This document shows positions 1 to 12,100 of a stretch of DNA of 64,000 bases, piece after piece. The position numbers were made by a program, and so were the translations under genes. The stretch spans positions 31,198,666 to 31,262,665 of the forward strand of contig NC_092579.1 of NCBI RefSeq assembly GCF_037975245.1, in the 5' to 3' direction. Positions within the stretch are counted from its first letter, which is position 1, and every line of letters begins with the position of its first letter. The notes beneath the pieces were generated by a model. That model was not told the origin of the DNA. It did not search any database and saw only the letters and a program-made list of their open reading frames with translations. The DNA is from Apostichopus japonicus (lineage: Eukaryota; Echinodermata; Holothuroidea; Aspidochirotida; Stichopodidae).

Positions 1-3000
1 GTTATGTGTTCTGTCATTCTGACATCTTTGATAGATGTCCCAAAGAGTGTCTGCCGGTGAAGTTTCCGTAACCATATTACCCAGAAATGAAAATTTGATG
101 AGGTCACACCTGCATCCAACAGAACGAGGCATTTAGCACTCATGCCACATGCTCCTTGCAGCTGGTGCCAGGACCGCGGTGGCAAAAGGCATGAATTTTT
201 AATGCCTCATCCTTAATGGCAGAGAGACTATGAATAGAAGTGTTATAATGTTACCAACGAGGATGTTGTCTACTCTTTGAATTTCAGATTAGGCAAGAGC
301 GTTTTGGGGATAAGACACACCCTGGACCCATCTCTGAAGTTCTGGCAGGTATAACTTATGGAGATGCTTGCAGAACACAGGTGCGTTGGAATTTTCCTTG
401 TCTCTGGCCCCCCTACCTTCCATTCTTCTCCCCACCCCCCACCCCCTCTGCATTTATCTATTAAGTCCACATTCTTAAAGGATATCTCTTGTTTTAGATT
501 ATGAAGAGCAGAGCCACCCACCTATTTCTGTTTATAGATTGTTTATGATTTGCATACTAGTATAAAGTATACCGACTAAGTTCAGTAGTATGTCAGCTGA
601 TAAGGCTTTTTGTTTCATGGACAAGACCGTAATAAGTTGGTGTAGGGTTATATAGCAGTTGTACGGGTATGCTACTGTAGACAAGGACAGAATAAAGCGC
701 CCTCGCTACCTGTTGTGTTCTAACGCGTCTCATACCAGCACAACAGTGTCCTGTTTCATTGAAGCTTTTACACTGGTTCGAGAGTAAACCACTTGTATCA
801 GCCCGATGACCCTCTAATAATATTGTAAACATTGATCAAGATCTAATAATATGGTAAAGTTTGATCAAGGTACCAGTTTACTTAAGAATAGAAAGTCTTT
901 TTTTTTCTGTCTGTAGTTAGGTAATAGCTTGGCTGGCCTATCCCCCAATCCCAACACTTATTTTTATGTTATTTGATTAAGCATTATCTTGACCGCACCT
1001 ACCAATGGGCTGCCAAAGACTTAAGTATCCTTGCTTAGAAAAATTGTCAAAATCTTCATCATTAATCCAAAACAAGCACTAAGTAATAGAAAGAGAGAAA
1101 ATAAAAGGAAGGGGGGGGGGCAATTTTGTTTTATCAATGTGCCTGGTGTGACAGTCGTTAGGATACGATTCATGTGTACTTATTAAAGTGTGGTGAAAAT
1201 GACGGATGGTCTCCACATTCCTGCCGTTAGGTTCTATGTAAGTAATATCAGTGAATGTACCACAAGAAAGTACATGAACTACAGGGAAAAGTTGAGATAT
1301 TAGCCCTCCTCCCACCACCCCTGCACTCCACCCAGTAAAATGTGTGGGTAAATTGACACTGAAGCTAGTAATTGGACATGCCACTGGAGTTGCACTTCAT
1401 GTTAAAATCAATAGGTTGAACAAACTTCCATTGATAAGATCGAATTAATTGATCAATCTCAACTTACTGAAGCCAGCTTACTCGGAAACAAATATCTTTC
1501 AGTTATGGCTTGTTTTGATATTCTTCATTAATGATTACACAAAGTGATTGGTTTTAAGTGTAGAAATCATGTCACCTTTTATGTGAGTCATAAATCAATG
1601 CTTTGCTTTACTTTTGTTGGTGAACTCGGTTTGATCAGTGCTGTTCTACCCAACCTCTACCCCCACCTATCCCCACCCCCCAAATTGCAGTTGTTTTCGG
1701 ATCGGTTTGACTAGACTCACATGTTTGAAAGACTTGCCTGCAGCTTTTGTTTACTTTTCAATTGAGTGTTTTGTTTTGAATTTATTTTTGAAGTGATATT
1801 GTTTTCGTAAGCTTCACTTTCACCCTTTTTTGCATGAAAAAATGTTTTTATGGTAATGTGTGTATCTTTGCTGAACATCAGAAAGAAAAAAAATACAAGA
1901 AGATAATTTCATAATGAAACTATAGTTTAGAGAATTAATACCCAAGAGATTCTCAAAGAATATTATTTTAGATTTGCCAGATTTTCTGAAAACATCGGTT
2001 CTGATCCTGCCAGACTCTATGTTTATTGTTCAGTTAAAGTAGCATTCAGCTTGAAAAATCTCAATAAAACACCAAACCATGTATTCCATATCAAATACGA
2101 ACATAATCGATGTGCAAATGATAGAAATTACACAAAGAGGAAGTTTTAACCTCCGACTATGTCCATATTAGCTGTTAGCGTTAGTCTTTACCATGTTTTT
2201 ACTGTTTCTAGTTTTAGTGTTTGACTAACAAACAGTTTAAAACAAAAAAAAATGGGGAAAAAAGTGCTCCTTTAATCTAAATTGCCTGCATGGAATATAG
2301 CTCCACTTTTAGTCAAATTACAGTAGTGCATGTCACCTTTAAACCCTGTCATTCTTCAATCTCCTTAAACTAGATCCCCCAAAATTGCTTGACTTTCTCT
2401 CCAAACTACGATGTTGCCTCGACCAAAAAGAGGGGAGAAAGGAGAAACTGTTTTCTTTCTTAATTCAGCCATCTTTTTGGGCATTTGCTACAATGATGTG
2501 ATTTTGCTGTGACGTTGTCACAACTTGTCACAACGTGTCACAAGTCTGTATTTACTCTGTCGTTGTCGTTGATGTTGTTGCAAGTTTTGGTTTCCTTCCC
2601 CACTCGGTCGACCAGGATGCGCCACTGTCGGATTCTCGTGACGGTATGTAACCAGGCCAACAGGAATAGGAAATAAATTTAATAACAAAACAAGGACAAT
2701 AGCGCATCTTGGGAATAAAAGCAACCGAAATATCATCATTTTGTCACGGTGGATTTATATTGCAGACTTGAGGTTTCTGTATTATCTATGAGGACATTAT
2801 TAGAACAAACATCAGTAGCAACTGAAGTTCTCTCTCACCCTGTTTACTTCATCCATTTTCATTTTTCTTGGTGGTGAAGGGTGATGGGTGTGGGGAAGTG
2901 GGGGGTTAAATGCCACCCTGAATATTTAAAATATGCAAAATTCTTAAAACCACAGAAAGATGAAATGTAAGAGAGGATCAAGATGTCTTACTTGACTTTT

Positions 3001-4126
3001 CATATAGCAGAAGGGACAGAGGTGATCAGGCTAATTAGCCATGTGAAGTTGCACCTCTTTGGGCGTGGGTCGGAGGGGGAGAAATACACCAAGGGTTTCG
3101 TACAGAAATATTGCATAATATTGCCTTCACCTGGTGGTAATTAGAATTGAATGAAAAGTGTAGTACGTTAAATGCTACTTCACAAAATTGATTGATCTTT
3201 TAGCTTTCAATGCAGTCTTCGTCTCTGAAATGCTCTCTCAACCGATTCTCCATTCAGTGATAAAAGGACATCTGGATTCAACTTTAAGTCTCTGCTTGTT
3301 TGTTTGTTTCTGTCCTCTCTAAATATGAAAGTCTCAATATCTGTCCCATCCATGTTTTGCCATGCCAAGCATCATATATTTACAGACTAATTGCACCCAT
3401 TTCGACAGTGCTGAAGTAAAACTCTTTAAAGTGTTTTTAGGGAACTATCTAGTAGCTACTTGACCCGACTGTCAACTTATTTTCTATGGTATCAATTTTT
3501 CTTTAAATCCATTCGGATATGGGTATTTTGAGTTTTTCATACGACGTAAACACAAACAAAAATGTTGGTCATGAATAGCACACAGCTCCTCTGTTTTTAC
3601 TTACATTTCAAAACTGAGTAAATTGGTTGGTTTTATAACTTGCCTCGTAGTTGTGTTCTGATGAATATCCTTCATTGTTTGTACTTACTTTCATGTGATA
3701 TTTAGGTATAAAGCCCCATTATGCCTTCCGTTATAAACACAAACAAACTGTTCCCTAACCCTAGTTTGGTACCATTGTGTAGTTAATAAGCAGACAATCT
3801 TGTAGGTGCATTGTTTGCCAAATATTTTGGCTGAATCTCAGAGAACGAGCGAGAATAGAAACCTCCAAAACATTATCATTCAGACCGTCCAGATGGAATG
3901 CATAGTGAGACTTTAACATCAAAGGACAAGATGTACAGTGACCTTTGAGTTAATGTTATATATTCTTTGATGGTATGATATTCCTTTTATTACCCTTATA
4001 TTTCTTACATCATGGTGAAGCGTGTAAAACCTACCTTTATAATCCCCACCGGTTTCATACACAGTGTATCAAAGACTGGAACAGTATGAACTATCTTTTT
4101 AACTGTTTCCATTCATTTAGAAGATA
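1..4126. other. non-coding DNA, no recognised gene
   Basis: I see no long open frame with protein character here. The stretch is AT-rich with short poly-purine and poly-C runs. Around 2510-2545 there is a small tandem of a TTGTCACAAC-like 10-11-mer. One possible short exon near the left edge is listed separately. The right limit is where the gypsy element begins. Confidence 0.6.
288..348 (+). CDS. possible 61-nt exon of an unknown gene
   Basis: A 61-nt stretch is preceded by a pyrimidine-rich acceptor (TTTGAATTTCAG) and followed by GTATAA, so it could be an internal exon. Read in phase 0 it gives IRQERFGDKTHPGPISEVLA plus one leftover base. The peptide looks protein-like in composition, but I do not recognise a family. 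No neighbouring exon in matching phase was found, so this may be a chance open stretch. Low confidence. Confidence 0.25.
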
Positions 4127-6509
4127 GTGTGCTTAACAGGTCCCATTGGCCCCAGTAAGCTTTTGCCGCCCTATCTAACCCACTAATCTGCTCCCAGGGA
4201 GGACGAGAACCACTCTCCTTCCAATTCAACACTGGCCCAATATTACTATCCTTTAGTTGGTACCCCCTGAGCTGCTCCTTGGTACAGCTCTCAACCTAAT
4301 TAGAGTCCGCCGTAACTATGTTACATAACCCTGGGGTCTCTTTCGGAGGGTTGGCAGGCAATGCTCCGGAATGCACCATGGGGGGATCACTTCTCGACAA
4401 AGCGTCTGCATTGGCATGCACTCTGCCAGGCCTAGTTTCTATCTGAAAATCATATGTGCCCAGCACTTCCAGCCACCTAGCTACCTGACCCTCGGGGGAT
4501 TTAAAGTTATACAACCAACGGAGGGAGCCATGATCCGTGCGTAACAAAAATTTCCTGCCATAAAGGTAGTGGCGGAAATTCTTAATAAAAGTTACAACAG
4601 CAAGAAGCTCTCTACGTGTTATGGAATACTTCTTTTCACTACTGCTTAGCGTAAGACTGGCATAGGCCGCAGGATGTTCTTCACCCCGAATGGTCTGAGA
4701 CAACACAGCCCCTATTGCTGTATTGCTAGCATCAGTATAAAGGATAAACATCTGACTAAAATTTGGGTAGGCTAATGCGGGAGCTGTCATCAGTTTAGAT
4801 TTCAGAGTCTGAAATCGTTCTTCACACTCCTCAGACCACAGAAACCTTTGGCCTTTCTTTGTTAGTGCATGTAGGGGACTGGCAATTTCTGAAAAGTTCC
4901 TAATAAATTTCCTGTAATAGGAACACAGTCCCAGAAATCCCCTTAGTTGCTTCAGTACGTGTTGTGGGAGGGGGCCAATCTGTGATTGCTTCGATCTTAC
5001 TGGGATCGGTACCCACCCCGTGATCAGAGACAATGTGACCTAAATACTTGACTTCCTTTTTGAGCAAGTCACACTTGGAAGGCTTAAGTCTCAACCCTGC
5101 CCCCTTAATCGGTCGAAAACTTCTCCTAGGCGTACTAAATGCTCCTCTATCGTGGTGGCATATATTATGATATCATCGATATATATAAGACATATTTGCC
5201 AATGTAACTCACGAAGTACCTGCTCCATTAATCTCTGAAAAGTGGCAGGGGCGTTGCACAATCCAAAAGGTAACACATTAAACTCATAAAGACCACTACC
5301 CATTGAGAAGGCTGTCTTCTCCCTGTCTCTATGGTCCATTTCGACTTGCCAGTACCCACTTTTTAGATCAAGGGTAGAAAACCACTTAGCCCCTGACAAT
5401 GCATCTAAGCTATCATCTATCCTAGGCAATGGAAAGGCGTCTTTATTAGTAACGTCATTTTACCTACGATAGTCTATACAAAACCACAAAGAGCCATCTT
5501 TCTTTTTCACTAGTACCACTGGGGAGGACCACGCACTCTTAGAAGGAGAAATGACGCCTTGCGTCAACATCTCATTCACTTCGGCCTGTGCTTCTACCTG
5601 TTTATGAAAGGGGAGTCTCCTAGAGAGCTGTCGGATTGGGGTTGCATCACCCGTATCAATGCAATGCTTAACCAACCCAATCCTTCCTAAGGGGTCACCT
5701 TCGCAAGAGAACACACTACGGTCATCCTGCAAAAACTGCCTCAAACGAATACGCTCACAATCGGGTACACCCTCCCCACTTCGATGGAGCAAATCTTCCA
5801 TCTCGGCCGGTAACCCACTGGTATAATTGTTCTCTACCTCATCTACCTCCACAATGTTGGCAATGGGGGAAACTATGCCTACATGGGTACCTTTGTACAA
5901 TGTTACAGGATTCGAAGTACCATTTAATAGTCTAATAGGGACAGTCCTTCTAGAAGTATCAACTAAAGCAAGTCCAACCATAACATGGCGGCTTTCAGGC
6001 ACTCCAGGTTTAGTTTCCAGTAGGCCTGGCCCATTCAGCTTCCCCGGGGGCACTCCATACATCAATTCTAACACCCCTGACACCATAATCTCGCTCTCTG
6101 CAGGGATAAAGACTGTCTCAACCAGTGCTACCCTAACTGGCTGATCCAGCGGAGTCTCACAAAGAGGAACAGCTAAGCGGGTCCTACCAACAAACAATAG
6201 GGGTTCACCTCCCAATTGTATCAAACATTCATGTTCTCAAAAGTCAATTCCAAGTAAACCAGGGGCAGTGATACCGCCAACTAGGACTTGCACTGGAATC
6301 TGAAATTTGAAGGTTAAGTTACATTTACCTTTTACTTGGAGTGGCCTACCATCAACATCGGCAAAACTGGCTCCTGTCTCAGTAAGTGGAGCCAAATTAC
6401 CTGCAGAGCATAAATGCTCCCATGTCTGAACACTAATGATGGTAGTACCAGCGCCAGTATCTACTAAAAAAGCAATCTCGGTATTAGAGATACATATATT
6501 TGCACACAA
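4127..6509 (-). pseudogene. gypsy pol relic: protease, reverse transcriptase, RNase H
   Basis: Domains in order on the minus strand: aspartic protease (FLVDTGAGTTI near 6470), a linker, RT beginning near 5600 with VVLVKKKDGSLWFCIDYRR, then TLDLKSGYWQVEM, LPFGLCNAPATFQRLM and the catalytic IYIDDIIIY (5160-5190). RNase H follows with LYTDASNTAIGAVLSQ and the RTDHGSLRWL block. Breaks visible: a TGA after GIDF (6237), a TAA replacing a codon after DYRR (5460), a frameshift near 5095, a compensating one near 4990-5000, and a TAG near 4296. After that stop the frame stays open to about 4130 in a linker region (KEQLRGYQLKDSNIGPVLNW). No integrase zinc finger or DDE core follows. Confidence 0.9.
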
Positions 6510-6600
6510 AGCTCCCCCTGACTTGACCTTCTCCCATTTCCAAAACGTTGCAGGGCTTCAATTTGCTCAGTCGAGGGGCACCCCTCATCCCCGACTGACT

Positions 6601-7946
6601 CTAGTTTCCCGATCCCTGTCTACTTGGCTTAGAGGGACAGTACCGGCTAATGTGACCTAACTGCCCACACCTCCAACACTGCATGGGACCAGGCCCAGAC
6701 CCAGTCAAAGGGGGTGGCGCTGGCGGACCTTGCTGAACAAATTGACTTAACCTAGCATTGTCCTCCAAACCTTTTCCCAATTGTACTTCCAGCCTATCCA
6801 ATCTTTCAGTAATTCCGCCAACCGTATCCGACGATGCCGAAACAGTATAGACAGAACGCCGGGGTTTCATCACTCCCTCTGCCTGGTCAATAGCCTCCAC
6901 CTCAAGGGCAAGATGCAGAGTATTTTCTATTGTCTTGGGTCTACCCCTTCGAACAACAATCCTAGCCAAGGGTGTAGGAACCGGGGGGGGGGGGGCTGGG
7001 GGGTACCAGCCCCCCCAGTGAAAAATGTGGAGGGGCGGAAGTATCATTCCGCCCCCCCCCCCCACTTTGCAAGTCAGAAAACCCCTTTTCATTTCCAAAT
7101 GAGAAAAAAATCTCATTTGGAGCATCAAATTGCATCTAAGGCCAGGTGAAAATACAAAATTAAGTTTACAAAACGGAGTGGGTGTTGAAGTGTGCTATAT
7201 TGCACCAAATTGCATCTGAGACCACCTGGAAATGCAAAAAATTCCAAAGGGGAGGGGGTGTCCCCCTCCCCTTAGACCCCTCCCCCAGGCCGGCCATCAA
7301 TCTTCAGCCCCCCCACTCAAAAGTACCTTCCTACGCCACTGATCCTAGCATCCCTGTCACGTAAAGCACCCAAAAAAGACTCTAGAGCTAACTCGTCATG
7401 TGCTCGCATATCAAGGCCGGGATAAGCCTCTATCACTTCCCGACGGATTGAAGAGCACAGCCCAGGTAAGGTCTCACCCTCTGCCCGTACTCTAGATCTT
7501 AATTTTGCCCTTCTAGCGCTAGTCAGGGCTGCTGGAGCAAAAAATCTAGAAAGTGCGTTTACAGTGGTCTCATAACTACCACGGTCTGTAGATGATAGTC
7601 CCATATATACCTCCTGGGCGTGCCCAGTGAACTTAGCTACCAGGATTTTTGATTTTTCTAATTCCGTCCACCCATTAATCTCCGCACAGACTGTAAAATG
7701 AGTCAGCTAATGATCCCACTTTCTTCTCCCATCATAACTATCTGGCATAATAATAGGTTTACGGAACGAGTCACCTAAGGCATTTGAATTACGAACCCCT
7801 CTGCCTGGCGAAGTACCCCTATTATATAACCAATCCCTATCCCTGGTAAGATTAAATTGACAAACCTCAGCTTCTCTCTCCAGTGCCTCTATCTCGGCAA
7901 TAAGCCTCTCCACAGAGTCCCCCTCGCTCTCTCGTCGTGCAGCCAT
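6601..7946 (-). pseudogene. gypsy gag relic, interrupted by a hAT-like element
   Basis: Gag starts near 7946 (MAARRESEGD), five codons after which a charged, coiled-coil-like N-terminus runs through the first 30 residues. A capsid-like region follows (around GRRKWDH, then VNALSRFFAPAALTSARR), and near the C-terminus there is one CCHC zinc knuckle (CWRCGQLGHISRYC, about 6625-6670), typical of nucleocapsid. A TAG stop lies near 7706. The hAT-like insert 6967-7341 plus its 8-bp duplication (383 bp) shifts the frame; subtracting it brings the two gag halves back into register, so the insertion came after gag was intact there. Gag ends at a stop at 6601-6603. The protease frame differs from gag by one, which may be native frameshifting or decay. 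Confidence 0.85.
6967..7341. mobile_element. non-autonomous hAT-like element (MITE) in gypsy gag
   Basis: A 375-bp element flanked by perfect 8-bp direct repeats ATCCTAGC (6959-6966 and 7342-7349), the hallmark target duplication of hAT transposons. Inverted ends: CAAGGGTGTAGGAACC on the left, and on the right the complement of CAGTGGCGTAGGAAGG. It has G/C homopolymer blocks near both ends and no coding capacity. A close relative in the opposite orientation is at 45536-45901. Confidence 0.9.
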
Positions 7947-8094
7947 CTCGCCTCCTTCCAGAAACCAGGCTTACTTAAAGGTAAAGAAACTTGGTATGAT
8001 ATTAAATTGTCAAAATAAAAATAACTCGCAAATACCATGGGGCTCCAAAGCCCTGCCAGCAAACTTGAAATAGGGAGGTGGGGTGACAAAAATA

Positions 8095-8112
8095 ATCCCA
8101 CTTCTGACACCA
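8095..8112 (-). other. tRNA primer-binding site of the gypsy element
   Basis: On the minus strand, 5 nt after the LTR, the sequence begins TGGTGTCAGAAGTGGGAT. It is complementary to a tRNA 3' end including CCA, as expected for minus-strand DNA priming. Which tRNA is used is not certain; a leucine tRNA is a plausible guess. Confidence 0.75.
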
Positions 8113-8117
8113 ATTTC

Positions 8118-9110
8118 TGTAACGCCCTTGTACCCCGGCCGAGCGGTAGCGTGGGAAATCAGGCAGCTGGAGGCCACCTGATGTCAGGGCAGGGGAAGGG
8201 GGGAGGCGAAGACTTATGCTAGCAGGGCTTGAACCAATACACAAAAAAGAGAGAAGAATATAGTAAAAGAGAACTGGGTCTCAAATCAACAATTTAATAG
8301 CTTAATTAACTTTAAACATACACTTAACAAAAATAAGGCAGTGACTTTCAGCCGTACACAAATATAAAAGCAAACAACGTTCCGGGCAGAGATTCAGTTT
8401 AAATAAATAACAAATACACTACATACCAGGGCGTGGGCAGCACAGCTCTTAAGAATCACGAGAGTGAATACCTGACACGTGGCGCCAACGGCAGACTAAA
8501 CAAATACTGCCTAATGTGGTCCCGCCCCGATTAACTTCTGCAATACCTCCGGGGAGAGCCCTAATTTGACCCTACCTCCGGAGTCTATAACATGCAAAGA
8601 AGCCAACCAGGACGGGAAATTATTAGTTGTACAATACAAAAGGAATCGCGCCCGGTAGTCAGCCCTCACTCCCGGACCCGCTCTCTAAAATAAATGAACC
8701 TTGCCTTTAAAATAATACTATACTCTAATTGCCATGCAGCTCACCGCTGGTCTCCAGTTCTCTGCCCGAACTTCAACGAAATAAATTAAGTGTCCACAAA
8801 ACAAAATACATAAGAAAAACGACGTCTTAGTTAAACAAGGTAAAGAGAGCAAGTGAAAGTACAATAGATAAATGGTAAACAGAACAACTCGCGTAATAAA
8901 AGAGCGAATGCCTGGAATGCTGGTGATGGCAGACGACGGGGAGAGCGAAAGAGACCTGCATAATAAAACAAAAGTAAATGGAATGGTGAATGAATGGACA
9001 ACAAATCGCAGGGTAAATTATTCAAACAAAACGGGAAAACATATTCTTAGTGGCCCTGGGCGCATTCTAAATACGGGGTACACGCATCCCGAACAACCCA
9101 GGGCGTAACA
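8118..9110 (-). repeat. 5' long terminal repeat of the gypsy element
   Basis: The 993-bp block is bounded by TGTAACGCCC on the left and GGGCGTAACA on the right. These are the TG...CA ends of an LTR with a 10-bp inverted terminus carrying one mismatch. It abuts the primer-binding site through a 5-nt spacer, which fixes it as the 5' LTR of the minus-strand element. No second copy is in the window, so its age cannot be estimated from LTR divergence. Confidence 0.85.
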
Positions 9111-12100
9111 ATAGTACAGTATTCAAATGGTAGCCTTTACTGTAGAGTTGTTAACTCTATTGTTCACTCTGATAGTTGAGTATAATTAAGTTACATAATA
9201 TATGCTGCAAGACACTTGGGGCGATATTTTATGAAGGAAGTACGTTCCTTTGTAGCTACTTGTTCTGTTTGCTATATGATCTAACTGTTAACAATGAATT
9301 ATTTGACAACCTGTAGGCTTTATTTTCACACTCAAATGAGTACTTATTAATGATTACCCACATTGTTGATTATTATAGATGTGATTGAACACACAATATC
9401 ACAACCTAATTAAAAGGCTTGTATTAGTATACATCTCTCTCCAGAGGCTCCAGTTCACTGTACTTTGATCAAGGGATGTCATTTTCTAATTATGTTTTCA
9501 GTTTTAGTATTTTTATCTTTTATGTTACTGTTTAATTATCATTCAATTATGGTGTGTATGTATGCTGTTGATAAATAAAAAGGATTCCAGCTTCCACGGA
9601 GTGGTAAAATAAATGGCTGTCCTTTGAGTTTCTTATAAAGCAAAGATTTATATCAGAGCTGTAACATTATGTAAATGTGGTTTTCTGTTTCTTAATCGAT
9701 CTTGGTGTCCAATTGCACTACACATCCAACAAATGCAGATACCCCCTCCAACCATACCAAAGATAAGAATGGGGTTACACGGCCCTTGTAATAAATAGAT
9801 AATGAGCAGTTATTTTTACAAAGCTTAACCAAACACAAATGTGGGAGAAGCCCGCGCACAGGCGTATGGATCACAACTTACACTACGGGTGGCTTCCAAT
9901 TCAACATTTTATATAAAAATTTAGAAACTCATTTCAGATGGGAAAACTGTAGACTGCTCTTGGATGATAAACCCACCTTACATAGAACCTCCTGATTGCC
10001 AAACCTCATTGCTTCAAATGCCATTGCCTTTATCCACTCGATCACAGCACCAGTGGTTCATCCTAGATGAAACCTAGCTGGCAGAGGGAGGGGGGGGGCA
10101 CCTAAGATACAGTTACAGCAACTGAAGTAGATATAACTTTTGATTCTATTAAAATTTAGCAAACCTCTCCTTTACCCAACCTCTACTTCAAGACATGCAT
10201 AAGGAACAGATGCTCTAGAACTCTGCACAAAAAGGTAAGACTGTACTTTAAGAACAAAACCTTTACATGGATCAGAGAAACAGTGAATTTCATTTAATAC
10301 CTTCATTTATATTGGGGAATGGGTTAAAAATTCAGACAGTTTATCTAAAAAATCTCAAATGTGACATTTTATCACAAAATTCAAGCAGTTTTTGCCAAAA
10401 TTTGTTGTATCTGAGAATGTTCATGCAGCTAGCTAAACAATTTTAGGTTGACATTTTTATGTCAAGATTCGCCCCAAGAGTCCGGCCCCCTCAAAAAGTG
10501 TAAATTATTATCTTTAGAATGTCTGTCCCATGGATACGCCAGACCTACACCCTCGCCCCCCCCCCCGGGCTGATCATGACAGTACGCCTACTGTCCCGCC
10601 TAGGCCTAATGCCAGACCAACCCATTCGAGTAATGATATATTGGTCATTAAAACAACTTTTGTGACGAGATTCGCAGCGAACTCAATAAATTATCTTGAC
10701 CATGCAACATGTTTAATGACCTTAGGCCTATGTTATGAGAACATTTGAATTGTTTCGTTGTAAATGTAATGATTTCAAATGGATATGCATCTAGCATGTC
10801 ATTGCTAGTTTATTTTTTTGCAATTAATACGTTGATATATTATGCGGTGTTTGTCCCACATGGCTTGCCATAGACGCACACGGTCGTGGTCAAAGGTTAA
10901 GCAACGGAGCGCGAATTATGATCTTTATGTAAAGCTCACGAAAGGTTACACGAGCAGTACGTGCAGTTCGCTTCCTGGCAGCCGTTGGCTAACAATTCAT
11001 ACGTAATTGTAATTTGTAGCCTATTCTGTATGGGGGGGGGGGGGGGTAACTGCCAAAGAATGTGAATGGCAGATATATTCGCCAGCTCGAAGGTTGTGTA
11101 TTAGTTTTATGGAGCAAGTTAGTACTTCACATTGTTTGAGTCAGCGAGCGTGAGAAATTACGCTAGCCTATCATATAATAGTATAGCTTAGGCCTAACGA
11201 TAGGCTAGCTCACGTAGGCACTGGCGTCTATACTAGTTGGAATGCTAATCTAGGCCTAATATGATTATTCAGTAGACAATTAACGTAAAGTAGGTCACTT
11301 TATATCTTCCGACAAAATACTAGACCTAGCTGGTTGGGCCTAATTACTTTCTGGTTAAGGCTAGTACAGTTAGGCTAGGCCTAACTTAATTAGCCTAGGC
11401 CTAAATGTCTTTAAATTCCTACCAGAGTAGCCTACCATAGCCTAGGCTATGCCATCTAGCACTTAACAATAACAGTAACACATCCACAAGAAACTAACTC
11501 GCAGCCGGACAAATTAGCTTAGGATGAAAGCTCTCTTTCCTTTTTTTTTTTCCATCATGACAGGCAAGTCCGTTGGTTTCTTCTCCAACTTCCAAGAATA
11601 AAAACAATAGTTTCCTCCCTGAAATTATTTTTAGGGGTTGAAACCAATGTTTTTCAGGGGAGGAAAGAAAGACGGCTTGGCTGTGGAAAGAATTAATTTA
11701 GGTAGAGAAGCAACTGCACGTAGTAAATGTGTCTTGTGATTTAGGAGAGTTTGGTGAAAGAAAGGAACATATTTCAAGAGACACTTGTACCTGTAGTAAT
11801 TGAAGAAACTGGTAAATAGGAAAACAAGGAGAGGAACCAAGGAGGGCATACCTATAGGCTAAATTTTCTATGTTATTTCATTCCCACAATGAATGCCATT
11901 ACAAGCAAACGACCCATTACCACTATGAATTCCACGCATGTATATTACCCCATGTTCGCATACAATCCTATGCAAACAATCCGGCCTATTCACAAACACT
12001 TTTTTATCTTCCAATCACTGAACAGTTACACAAGGAAGATACCTGGTCACATTTTCTATTTTCATACTATCACAACTTTCTTTAGCTTACTCTACAAGAA

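Larger units (their letters stand above)
4127..9110 (-). mobile_element. Ty3/gypsy LTR retrotransposon, 3'-truncated, decayed
   Basis: Minus-strand element in the order 5' LTR (8118-9110), primer-binding site (8095-8112), gag, protease, reverse transcriptase, RNase H. It stops in the linker after RNase H, near 4127. Integrase and the 3' LTR are missing, so the 3' end was lost by deletion or rearrangement. Open reading is interrupted by several point nonsense changes and two compensating frameshifts, so this copy is dead. A hAT-like element (6967-7341) sits inside gag. The protease-RT-RNase H-integrase order known for Metaviridae, together with the LTR and PBS, supports the Ty3/gypsy call over BEL or copia. 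Confidence 0.92.

Noticed and set aside
2518-2739. 73-codon minus-strand ORF with a hydrophobic start (MMIFRLLLFPRCAIVLVLLL)
   Set aside because: It resembles a signal peptide, but the remainder covers a low-complexity GTTG-rich tandem and there is no splice or promoter context.
5827-6144. 105-codon plus-strand ORF inside the gypsy pol
   Set aside because: It is the antisense shadow of the protease/RT region and has no independent support.
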